This document shows, piece by piece, positions 22,939-29,329 of a stretch of 29,329 nt of DNA; within the stretch, counting starts at the first letter, position 1, and every line of letters begins with the position of its first letter. The position numbers were made by a program, and so were the translations under genes. The stretch comes from Acidithiobacillus montserratensis (GTDB lineage: Bacteria; Pseudomonadota; Gammaproteobacteria; Acidithiobacillales; Acidithiobacillaceae), in contig NZ_JABBOU010000073.1 of NCBI RefSeq assembly GCF_018853465.1, forward strand, positions 1 through 29,329, given 5' to 3'. A model generated the notes under the pieces. That model was given only the letters and a program-made list of their open reading frames with translations. It was not told where the DNA came from and ran no database searches.

Positions 22939-23406
22939 ATGCCAATCAATCCAAAAATATTCCATAAGCTAAGAGCAAACTGGTCTGTTCTTACGGTTTA
23001 CGAACGTTTTGAACAGATATTTTCAATCGCCATATCTTTCGTGATAATGGTAGTTATTGTGCTTGCTTTTGGCAGCTTTTTGTCACACGTCGTAAACCTA
23101 TTGGAAATAAAAATAATTGATATAAATAATCGTACTTTTTCCACTATTTTTGGCTCTATTATGAGCTTGCTGATTGCCCTGGAGTTTAATCATACAATTT
23201 TCCACTCCATCAAACATCGTGGACAGATAGTCCGTGTTAAAACGGTGGTTCTGATTGCTATACTGGTAATAGCTAGAGAGTTCGTTTTACTGGATACCGG
23301 TAATATCCACAGTGCCACAGTTCTTGCTTATGCCATTTCTGCTGTATGCCTTGGCGTGGTTTACTATATCCTTGATGTGCGAGAACGTATAGGTCAGGAT
23401 GAGTAA
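22939..23406 (+). CDS. PsiE-like membrane protein
   Basis: 155 aa. GAAGGT lies ten bases before the ATG. Four hydrophobic helices are visible, at about 27-50 (IFSIAISFVIMVVIVLAFGS), 68-85 (TIFGSIMSLLIALEFNHTIF), 98-118 (VKTVVLIAILVIAREFVLLD) and 124-146 (SATVLAYAISAVCLGVVYYI). The pattern, with Glu near the end of helix two and Arg-Glu in helix three, fits the phosphate-starvation-inducible E family (PF06146). Its biochemical role is unknown. No Pho box is recognisable upstream. Confidence 0.65.
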   Translation: MPINPKIFHKLRANWSVLTVYERFEQIFSIAISFVIMVVIVLAFGSFLSHVVNLLEIKIIDINNRTFSTIFGSIMSLLIALEFNHTIFHSIKHRGQIVRVKTVVLIAILVIAREFVLLDTGNIHSATVLAYAISAVCLGVVYYILDVRERIGQDE

Positions 23407-23573
23407 CTATAGGAGCGTGAATTATAATACGTATCCGAATCCTCTGGTAAGATCATTTATCTGTCTCTTCGTGAGGAGTTATAAAAGCTGATTTTCGTTA
23501 ATTTGAGCGTGAGTTTGTCTTATCTTGTTATTGATTTAACTTTATGTTTATGCTTGTTTTCTTGGGGTGCCAT

Positions 23574-24665
23574 ATGATTCAGAATAAACAGTCTATCTGG
23601 TTTTTACCGATTGTGTTAGGTTGTCTGGTTCTTGGCACAGCACAAGCGAGTGTTTTTGCGTTGCCCAATCAAGGCAATATAGTTGGATCATTGCATGCGG
23701 TAACAACGCATCAGGACGATACACTTCTTGATATCGGTAGATTTTATGATCTGGGTTACAATCAGGTCACGCATGCCAATCCAGGCGTTAATCCGTGGCT
23801 ACCCGGGCAGGCTCGTAAAGTGGTCATCCCCGCCCAGTATGTTTTACCACCCAAACCTTGGGTTGGTATTGTTGTAGATATCCCTGCGCGACGGATTTAT
23901 TACTTTCCAGCCCATGATCATGTCGTATTTACTTACCCTGTTGGGGTGTTTCTACCCGGCTGGAAAGAAAGCTTGACGACTACTGAAATCATTGCCAAGT
24001 ACCGGATGCCTGCATGGAATGTTCCGAAGAATATCCATGCCTGGTTCAAGAAGAAATTTCACATGAATATACCATGGTACTGGCCGCCTGGCCCCGAAAA
24101 TCCTATGGGCGAATTGGCGATGGAAACGGGACTCTCTGGTATTTTTATTCATGGAACATACCATCCATGGGGCGTAGGCATGCGGTCCAGTCAGGGCTGT
24201 TTTCAGATGTATCCTGAAAATATCGCGCAATTGTTCCCCATGGTTCCGGTCGGGACCCCGGTTCGCATTATCGACCGGCCCAATTTGGTCGGCATTGATA
24301 ATGGCCAGCTTTATCTTCAGTCCTATAAGCCCTTGGACACTTATCATAAAGAGGGATTTTCAGACCTCCAGCGCGCCGTTATGCGCATCAAGCTATTCAT
24401 GACGAAACATGGAGTTCATGAAAAAATTAACTGGGGCAGGGTGCGTCGCATCGTTGAAGAGCACAATACAGTCGCTTTACCCATAGGCGTTCATTCACCT
24501 AGTTATCAAACACTATCTGCAGCACTTCCAGCCAAGCCATATGCTTACGCCCCGTATGGTCCTGCAGCCAATAGTGCGGCCGTCCCTCCGCCCTTGGCTT
24601 TAGCGAAACCCAAAAACCAGGAACACCTACATGTACAGGTTATCCTTAAGGGTCAGAAGGATTGA
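23574..24665 (+). CDS. L,D-transpeptidase (ErfK/YbiS-type, YkuD domain)
   Basis: 363 aa from the ATG at 23574; the frame opens at 23544 but the signal peptide fits the later start. The signal peptide is about residues 1-30 (FLPIVLGCLVLGTAQASVFA). A LysM-like segment follows (HQDDTLLDIGRFYDLGYNQV ... NPGVNPWLPG). The YkuD domain starts at WVGIVVDIPARRIYYF and has the His in GIFIHGTYHPWG and the catalytic Cys in MRSSQGCFQMYPEN. Family enzymes make 3-3 peptidoglycan crosslinks or attach lipoprotein to the wall. The usual SHGCIR is here SQGCFQ, so the His before Gly and the Arg after Cys are changed. The C-terminus has an extra Pro/Ala-rich tail (YAYAPYGPAANSAAVPPPLA). Confidence 0.88.
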   Translation: MIQNKQSIWFLPIVLGCLVLGTAQASVFALPNQGNIVGSLHAVTTHQDDTLLDIGRFYDLGYNQVTHANPGVNPWLPGQARKVVIPAQYVLPPKPWVGIVVDIPARRIYYFPAHDHVVFTYPVGVFLPGWKESLTTTEIIAKYRMPAWNVPKNIHAWFKKKFHMNIPWYWPPGPENPMGELAMETGLSGIFIHGTYHPWGVGMRSSQGCFQMYPENIAQLFPMVPVGTPVRIIDRPNLVGIDNGQLYLQSYKPLDTYHKEGFSDLQRAVMRIKLFMTKHGVHEKINWGRVRRIVEEHNTVALPIGVHSPSYQTLSAALPAKPYAYAPYGPAANSAAVPPPLALAKPKNQEHLHVQVILKGQKD

Positions 24666-24888
24666 CTCTTTGAGAGTATCCTAGTTCAGTTCGTGTAATC
24701 TTCAATATCCTTCTCCCCGCCATTCGTATTTCGGAAAAATTTTACGACAAAGCGGCTATACTCGGAGAGATAGGCAATAATTCAAGCCTGTAGGACATTT
24801 TTAACCTCCTGATGTGGCTAATGTGATACTGGATTCGCCGTTTCCAGGCGCTGATGTATGCTTCAGACCATCCTGCCCGCATGGTGCC

Positions 24889-25560
24889 TTAAAACTGCAT
24901 ACCCAAGCCCACATCGCCGCGAAGAATATTGGGCGCGCCTCGCAGTGTAAAATCATCATCATGTAATCCGACGTACAGGGAGACATTGGCCATTAGGGGA
25001 TAATAGGCGTTCACCCCCATTTGTAGAAGGTCTGAAGTGCGATTGAACGTGGTTGGTGCGAATCGAGAGAGATGCTGGGTTTCCGAAATACCGCCAAGGT
25101 ATCCGACATATCCGGTGAAATTGACGCCTGGCAGAGATGCTGCCGCATAAAGACCACCACCCAGACCGTTGGTGCTCAGCGAAGAGTGAGAGTCATAATA
25201 GGCATTGGACTGTGCAAAGCGGTTATACTCATAGCCGACATAAGGCCCGACAGCCAGGATATTGCTGGCGTTGAAAAGATAGCCGAGCTTGAGCCCAATG
25301 GTGTTGGTATTGCCACCGGTGTAACCCTGGTAGGTAGCCCCGAACTCATGGCGGTATTTCGCCGTGCCGAACAATCCACCATTGTAAAGGCTGGCCCGTA
25401 GACCGAGTCCACCGTTGGTGTTCCCATACCGATTGGTGGCCCCTTGTACATTGCCGGAAACACCAACCTGATTCATGACGCCATATACGGACGCTTCTGC
25501 GCCCAGGGGTAATGCCAGTGCGAGGGTCAATGCGGTAAGCCATGTTTTTTTCTGAATCAT
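24889..25560 (-). CDS. Outer-membrane beta-barrel protein
   Basis: 223 aa, with CAGGAG nine bases before the ATG. The signal peptide ends ALPLGAEAS. The rest has alternating beta-strand pattern rich in Gly, Tyr and Asn (GLGLRASLYNGGLFGTAKYR, TNTIGLKLGYLFNASNILAV, YYPLMANVSLYVGLHDDDFT) and ends with the outer-membrane assembly signal (GDVGLGMQF, terminal Phe). About eight strands can be counted, like OmpX/OmpA-N or YfaZ-type barrels. Its partner is unknown. The neighbouring isomerase and HtrA protease are typical folding helpers for such proteins. Confidence 0.8.
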   Translation of the reverse strand: MIQKKTWLTALTLALALPLGAEASVYGVMNQVGVSGNVQGATNRYGNTNGGLGLRASLYNGGLFGTAKYRHEFGATYQGYTGGNTNTIGLKLGYLFNASNILAVGPYVGYEYNRFAQSNAYYDSHSSLSTNGLGGGLYAAASLPGVNFTGYVGYLGGISETQHLSRFAPTTFNRTSDLLQMGVNAYYPLMANVSLYVGLHDDDFTLRGAPNILRGDVGLGMQF

Positions 25561-25991
25561 CGGAACACTCCTGTTGGTTGAGTCAAAAAACAGCCGGAAA
25601 GTGATGGCAGGACTTTCGAAGTCACACCGTTACGATCAAGCCACTCGGGATAGACAAGAAGTAGGCAATCTCCCTGTCGAGTCCAGAGACTAAGACAGCA
25701 GAATTTATGCCAAAGGTTCCCGTGGGATAGATTTTCATGTAATCAGTGGCCTGCGCCGTCTGCTCACGAAATGGTGCGACTAGATGGCCCTTTCTTGATC
25801 AGATCTGTTGTACTTTAGCGACAATATGGCGCTATAGTGTCCCTGTTGTATGCCCTTACCATAAAAACGGATCCCTTCTCTTCTGGAATCGGGCACGGCT
25901 CAGTATGTCGCTTCTGTCGCAAGATCCTTCCGCTGTGCTGGAACGCTTATTGCCTTTCAACATCCATACAGCCTTTGCCAGGAGAAGTACG
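25561..25991. other. 431-bp divergent intergenic region
   Basis: No convincing gene. The plus-strand frame of 25992-26384 stays open back to 25746, but this upstream part has cysteine-rich, non-homologous content and no ribosome site. A possible promoter with TATAGT lies near 25832, inside an inverted repeat TAGCG/CGCTA at about 25817-25834. Confidence 0.5.
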
Positions 25992-26384
25992 ATGCTTTTA
26001 TCAACCAACACCAGAATCCCGGGGAACCGATTCCCTACTGTTTTGCGCATGGTCGCTCCACTGGTGCTTGCGATGATGTGCTGGGCGCCTTTGCCGGTTC
26101 ACGCTGACGCGCTCACTGGAAGCCTCTGGATACCAGGCGTGGCACTCAACATCGGTCAACCTGTTTATGGACCATCTGTTGCCTACCCGACTTATCCAGG
26201 ATATGCACCCGCACCTTATACCTACAGCAGAAAGTCCTATCGGCGTGCAGAAAAATATCAGCGACGACTGGTCAAACGGGAACGTAAAGCCGATCATCGT
26301 TATTGGAAAGCAATACACAAGTCCGAAAAACGTGACCGCAAAGCGGAAAGGAGATATGCACATTTTTTATACCGTAACCCCTGA
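25992..26384 (+). CDS. Secreted basic protein
   Basis: 130 aa from the ATG at 25992 (AGGAG upstream). The signal peptide (RMVAPLVLAMMCWAPLPVHA, cleavage near ADALTG) has a long n-region. A Tyr/Pro-rich stretch (PVYGPSVAYPTYPGYAPAPY) is followed by a highly basic helical tail (RRAEKYQRRLVKRERKADHR, then KAIHKSEKRDRKAERRY). It is exported, possibly binding acidic wall or DNA polymers. Family not recognised. It is 51 bp upstream of the proline-rich lipoprotein gene. Confidence 0.68.
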   Translation: MLLSTNTRIPGNRFPTVLRMVAPLVLAMMCWAPLPVHADALTGSLWIPGVALNIGQPVYGPSVAYPTYPGYAPAPYTYSRKSYRRAEKYQRRLVKRERKADHRYWKAIHKSEKRDRKAERRYAHFLYRNP

Positions 26385-26435
26385 GCTATTTGTTCGGGGA
26401 AAGATAAAAAACCGATCTTCCTACAGGAGAACCGT

Positions 26436-26684
26436 ATGTTCCATGAAATGGAGTCACTGAAGCGCCGTAAAGTCTGGCAACCAGCTTTACGTGTAGCGAC
26501 CTTGTTCGGCACCTTGATGGCGTTGGCGGGATGTTATGCCTATCCCCCTGGACCGCCTCCAGGCCCTGGCGGATATTATGCGCATCCTGCACCGCCCCCA
26601 CCTCCACCGCCGCCCGGAGGGCCAGCGGGTCCCGGGGCTTATTACCAGCAACCCGGGCCGCCGCCCCCCCCACCACCTCCGTGA
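26436..26684 (+). CDS. Proline-rich lipoprotein
   Basis: 82 aa, AGGAG seven bases before the ATG. The signal peptide has lipobox ALAGC, with the Cys at about residue 33. The mature part is almost entirely Pro, Gly and Tyr (YAYPPGPPPGPGGYYAHP ... GPGAYYQQPGPPP) and includes two runs of eight consecutive Pro, at the 3' end and mid-protein. Such a protein would be an extended spacer. Translating the Pro runs would need elongation factor P. Similar Pro-runs occur in the gene at 27510-27914. It ends in front of a strong bidirectional terminator. Confidence 0.72.
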   Translation: MFHEMESLKRRKVWQPALRVATLFGTLMALAGCYAYPPGPPPGPGGYYAHPAPPPPPPPPGGPAGPGAYYQQPGPPPPPPPP

Positions 26685-26746
26685 AGGATTTTATGGGCGC
26701 GTATGTCTTGTAAAAGTCAGACAATTTTTCTGTAAACAGGTCTAAA

Positions 26747-26777
26747 AAAAGCCCCATTTTTCTGAAATGGGGCTTTT
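26747..26777. terminator. Bidirectional rho-independent terminator
   Basis: AAAAGCCCCATTT (26747-26759) and AAATGGGGCTTTT (26765-26777) form a 13-bp stem with a 5-nt loop and A/T flanks. It lies between two convergent lipoprotein genes. Confidence 0.88.
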
Positions 26778-26799
26778 CCTCCGGTCATGAATCAGGATT

Positions 26800-27048
26800 T
26801 CAGTGCATCAAAGCGCCGGTTGCTGCTCCTGCTGCACCGCCCACTGCGGCCCCTACGGCCGGATTGCCACCCACAACAGCACCCAGCACTGCACCGCCCG
26901 CAGCACCGATAGCCCCACCACTCAGTGCGCGTTGTCCTGTGGGGCTCATATTGGCGCAGCCAGTCATGGCGATCAGACAAAAACCCAACGCCAGAACTTT
27001 TAACCCGTACCGGTGATGACCGAATTTTAATCGAAGGGGATATTGCAT
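26800..27048 (-). CDS. Glycine-zipper lipoprotein, copy 1
   Basis: 82 aa from the ATG at 27048 (AAGGAG upstream). The signal peptide (YGLKVLALGFCLIAMTGC) has lipobox MTGC. The mature part starts ANMSPTGQRALSGGAIGAAG and continues with Gly/Ala zipper repeats (GGAVLGAVVGGNPAVGAAVG), typical of OmpA-like or SmpA-type glycine-zipper proteins that insert into membranes. The same 24-residue block (CANMSPTGQRALSGGAIGAA and on) recurs in the gene at 28757-29032. It is the third gene of an operon with two upstream secreted-protein genes (15-bp gap). Confidence 0.82.
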   Translation of the reverse strand: MQYPLRLKFGHHRYGLKVLALGFCLIAMTGCANMSPTGQRALSGGAIGAAGGAVLGAVVGGNPAVGAAVGGAAGAATGALMH

Positions 27049-27062
27049 GGGGATTAGGCTCC

Positions 27063-27500
27063 TTATGGTGTAGTAGTGGAAGGGGATCCGGATAGTTGTT
27101 CCACATCCCGGGTTGCCTGAAGAATTTCTTGTCGGGCAATCCGATAGGACGTTCCAGAAAGCGGTTTGGTGCATAACGGCTGTACGACCGCCTGAATTTG
27201 GTCAAGGTCGTCCCTTTGGCCTTCTGCGTGCGGTCGTTTTGTCAGCTTTTGTTGCAATAGACGCACCTGCGCCTGGTATTGCTGGCAATCGCGCTGTAGT
27301 CCTGATGTTCTCTGGATTGGATGCTTGGGCGCCAAGATGGTTGAGGTGGGTGGATAAGGTAAGATCTGTTCAGGCCGATAGTGCGTCGACGCGGGTGTTG
27401 GGGGTGGGGCAGCTATCGTTGAGGCGCAGCCGCTCAACAATAAAGTGCCCGCAATCAGCCAATAATACGGCCTTTCTCTTATCCTGTTCTGCGAATACAC
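27063..27500 (-). CDS. Lipoprotein with helical C-terminus
   Basis: 145 aa from a GTG at 27500 (AGGA upstream). The signal peptide ends in lipobox LLLSGC at about residue 25. The mature N-terminal region is Pro/Thr-rich (TIAAPPPTPASTHYRPEQIL). A coiled helix follows (RDCQQYQAQVRLLQQKLTKR), then a Cys and IARQEILQATRDVEQLSG. It is the middle gene of a three-gene operon (10 bp after the proline-rich gene, 15 bp before the glycine-zipper gene). Function unknown; the small secreted partners suggest an envelope role. Confidence 0.68.
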   Translation of the reverse strand: MYSQNRIRERPYYWLIAGTLLLSGCASTIAAPPPTPASTHYRPEQILPYPPTSTILAPKHPIQRTSGLQRDCQQYQAQVRLLQQKLTKRPHAEGQRDDLDQIQAVVQPLCTKPLSGTSYRIARQEILQATRDVEQLSGSPSTTTP

Positions 27501-27509
27501 CCAACATTC

Positions 27510-27914
27510 CTACCAGGGAGTGGATACATAACCCACTACGGGCGTGGGAGCCGCGTAAGAGCCGGATGGAGGCCCGGGTGGCGGCGGTGGTGGCGGCCCT
27601 CCCCAGGGCCCTGGTCCCGGTGGAGGCGGGCCTGGTGGAGGCGGTCCCGGCGGCGGAGGAGGTGGCGGGGGTGGCGGAGCCGCATAATAATACACGGGTT
27701 GTGGGGGTGGCACGTAAACTACTGGTGGAGATACGGGATAATAGGCCGGTGCTCCGCCTACTGAAACACTCAGCCCCGGAACGGCCAGGCCTAATGAAAG
27801 ATTGTCGGCGAGTGCTGGAGTGATCCCAACGGCCGATGAAAGGACGAGGGTGGTAGCCACCACCCATAGCATCGATTTTCGTCGAGCTGTTGAGGGGGAG
27901 GGAATGGATTTCAT
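27510..27914 (-). CDS. Proline-rich secreted protein, copy 1
   Basis: 134 aa, GGGAG ten bases before the ATG. The signal peptide ends SSAVGITPALAD. The mature N-terminus (NLSLGLAVPGLSVSVGGAPA) is shared with the partial gene at 29162. The rest is Pro/Gly/Tyr low-complexity, with a run of ten Pro and PPPPGPPPPGPGPWG, ending SYAAPTPVVGYVSTPW. It probably forms a flexible extracellular or periplasmic spacer. It is the first gene of a three-gene operon. GC content in the Pro-runs is much higher than nearby. Confidence 0.75.
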   Translation of the reverse strand: MKSIPSPSTARRKSMLWVVATTLVLSSAVGITPALADNLSLGLAVPGLSVSVGGAPAYYPVSPPVVYVPPPQPVYYYAAPPPPPPPPPPGPPPPGPPPPGPGPWGGPPPPPPPGPPSGSYAAPTPVVGYVSTPW

Positions 27915-28007
27915 AATGATGCTCCCATAAAAAAGACCAAAGGCATACCAGCAAAAAGCATTCCTACAGGATTTCAGCCGGTTTTCATTCGGTCGAGCCC
28001 TACTGTA

Positions 28008-28027
28008 CTGTAGTCAGTCCACTACAG
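28008..28027. promoter_or_regulatory. Inverted repeat upstream of the three-gene operon
   Basis: CTGTAGT and ACTACAG are exact inverted copies around a 6-nt spacer, about 95-115 bp upstream of the 27914 start. It is a possible operator. The remaining part of 27915-28187 shows no gene. Confidence 0.4.
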
Positions 28028-28187
28028 TGGGACGCTGACTTATTCCATCTGGTTAATTTTTAAGCATTTGTGTTGTCGCTCTTCAGTCAGGTTGAGAATC
28101 TACCCGGAATAATAGCCACTGTCAGACGACCATTGGCCGCATGTGCCGCACAGCAGGGCAACTGGGAATGGGCGTCAGACAATACGC

Positions 28188-28382
28188 TTAATCAGCATTT
28201 TTATTGGAATGCGGCATGTTATAGTAAACGACACTGCCTGCAGCGCTTGCCGCCATTAACGGCAAGCAGCCACTGATCATCATGGCGGTGCCGCAAGCGA
28301 TTATTATACGCAGGATAAAACCCAGCAGGCTTTGCAGTTTCTCTAACGTCCAGTGATCGTCTGGCCGTGTTTTTTGCGTCAT
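28188..28382 (-). CDS. Small putative lipoprotein
   Basis: 64 aa from the ATG at 28382 (AAGGAT eight bases upstream; the longer frame to 28451 lacks support). An N-terminal hydrophilic part (TQKTRPDDHWTLEKLQSLLG) precedes a hydrophobic stretch ending in lipobox ISGC (IIIACGTAMMISGC). The mature part (LPLMAASAAGSVVYYNMPHS) resembles small outer-membrane lipoproteins. The long n-region before the hydrophobic stretch is unusual for lipoprotein signals. It is placed before the three-gene operon on the same strand with a 273-bp gap. Confidence 0.55.
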   Translation of the reverse strand: MTQKTRPDDHWTLEKLQSLLGFILRIIIACGTAMMISGCLPLMAASAAGSVVYYNMPHSNKNAD

Positions 28383-28756
28383 GATTCGATCCTTCGTGGG
28401 GGTAGCTTTGGCTGTAAATTTTGGGCACGCATTCTGCATTAGATATTCCACATGGTGGTTGAAAAATCAAACCACAGTACTGGCATCATCAGTTCCAAAG
28501 AAAGAACAGTGGAGAAAAATACCCGTTCAGGACATTGAAAAATAGGAACAAAATGAAATATCAACATATAGCAGTGACCACAGCAGATCGTAATTGACGC
28601 CTTATGGCCCGCCAGTCCGCATCCTCTTTGGTCCTTACAGCCTGGATCTACGAGAATCATGGCCAGATGAAAGCCTCAGATGTTGGCTATAATGTAGTAC
28701 GAGCAAATTTCTACGGACTATTGTCTGATAGAGAAATCCTTGAACAGGAGGTTACG
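28383..28756. other. 374-bp divergent intergenic region
   Basis: No convincing gene on either strand. A TATAAT at 28688-28693, 64 bp before the glycine-zipper start, is a likely -10 box for the plus-strand gene; no good -35 is seen. The plus-strand frame of the next gene is open back to 28604, but without a ribosome site. Confidence 0.45.
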
Positions 28757-29032
28757 ATGTCTGGAACGGATATAAAAACTGCAAATCCTGCCGCTTCGTG
28801 GGTCCGGGCAGCCTTACTTTTGACAGCAGTGATGGCATTAGCCGGTTGTGCCAACATGAGCCCAACGGGCCAGCGTGCCCTGAGTGGCGGTGCTATTGGC
28901 GCTGCTGGCGGTGCAGTTTTGGGAACAGTCGCTGCGGGCGATCCTGCCGTCGGTGCTGCGGTAGGTGGTGCGGTGGGTGCGGGGGTAGGTGCTGCTCTCC
29001 CCCAAATAGAAAACAGCCTGAACGGTAATTAA
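28757..29032 (+). CDS. Glycine-zipper lipoprotein, copy 2
   Basis: 91 aa from the ATG at 28757 (CAGGAGG upstream). The signal peptide (VRAALLLTAVMALAGC) has lipobox ALAGC. The mature part begins ANMSPTGQRALSGGAIGAAG, the same as the gene at 26800-27048, then GTVAAGDPAVGAAVGGAVGA and a distinct tail (LPQIENSLNGN). The DNA differs at many third positions from copy 1, so the duplication is not recent. It is followed after 129 bp by a second proline-rich secreted-protein gene. Confidence 0.83.
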   Translation: MSGTDIKTANPAASWVRAALLLTAVMALAGCANMSPTGQRALSGGAIGAAGGAVLGTVAAGDPAVGAAVGGAVGAGVGAALPQIENSLNGN

Positions 29033-29161
29033 CCCGTTACTGCACTGAGTGTTAGGGCACCCGACTTATTTCCAGGGAGCTTGCATGCGGGTTATCAGTA
29101 ACAATGTACGCACGGAAGCACATTACCCATCCGGCCCATTGAGATTTTTCGAGAGATATTT

Positions 29162-29329
29162 ATGAATAATCCACAATCCCGCACGATAAAACGCACGACA
29201 ATTTTTGCTGGCGTCCTTGCAGCAGCGATGTTGAGTTTAACCAGTTCATCGGCCATGGCAGCCGTTTCTTTAGGATTGGCGGTTCCCGGACTGAGCGTGC
29301 AATTGGGTACGCCTCCCGTCTACTACGCG
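29162..29329 (+). CDS. Proline-rich-type secreted protein, copy 2 (cut by window end)
   Basis: The first 56 residues are visible. The signal peptide (IFAGVLAAAMLSLTSSSAMA) is followed by AVSLGLAVPGLSVQLGTPPVYYA, which matches the mature start of the protein at 27510-27914 (SLGLAVPGLSV, then PxYY). A Pro-rich tail is expected beyond the window. The ATG has GAGAGAT upstream, a moderate site. Confidence 0.75.
   Translation, partial: MNNPQSRTIKRTTIFAGVLAAAMLSLTSSSAMAAVSLGLAVPGLSVQLGTPPVYYA

Noticed and set aside
25746..25991. N-terminal extension of the basic secreted protein
   Set aside because: The real start at 25992 has a good ribosome site and a signal peptide right after. The extension would bury the signal peptide.

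Overview
The window looks like the genome of a Gram-negative proteobacterium. It carries many signal peptides, lipoboxes, an outer-membrane barrel, HtrA, Slp and YfgM. An Acidithiobacillus-like acidophile is my best guess from the mix of secreted, proline-rich and basic envelope proteins with mobile DNA. That is inference only; no rRNA or taxonomic marker gene is present, and no tRNA was recognised.

Positions 1-4356 are a plasmid- or ICE-like piece. A remnant of a conjugative type IV secretion operon is read leftward: trbF (VirB8), two tandem and diverged trbG/VirB9 genes, and a trbI/VirB10 gene cut off inside an array of 23-bp repeats at the window edge. Upstream of it sits a BrnT/BrnA toxin-antitoxin pair with a palindromic operator.

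Positions 4480-7967 are a complete RIT-type element (recombinase in trio). It has three overlapping tyrosine recombinase genes read leftward between 35-bp terminal inverted repeats with one mismatch. Each terminal repeat holds two direct copies of TTATGTATA. The right end runs into a 32-bp perfect palindrome built from the same motif.

Positions 8474-13336 hold stress genes: a small membrane protein, a paired CBS-domain protein, a PEBP/YbhB protein, Hsp20 with a clear sigma-32-like promoter, and two small overlapping genes that look like paralogues. An IS3-family element (11538-12873) with an A8 frameshift site follows, then an unknown 99-aa protein. DNA polymerase IV lies at 13444-14589.

Positions 14773-24665 are mostly envelope genes: a secreted Sel1-repeat protein, a secreted unknown protein, a 2OG-Fe(II) oxygenase, a YfgM-like translocon chaperone, an Slp lipoprotein, an HtrA protease operon, a periplasmic parvulin-type isomerase, two small membrane proteins (one PsiE-like) and an L,D-transpeptidase with an altered catalytic motif. 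Several short genes with good ribosome binding sites (12, 39 and 54 aa) lie among them. The mix of HtrA, isomerase, YfgM, Slp and cell-wall crosslinking enzyme suggests envelope maintenance, possibly acid or heat tolerance.

Positions 24889-29329 encode an outer-membrane beta-barrel and a cluster of small secreted or lipid-anchored proteins of low complexity (glycine-zipper, proline-rich and basic). A glycine-zipper lipoprotein and a proline-rich secreted protein each occur twice, on opposite strands, which indicates local duplication and rearrangement.
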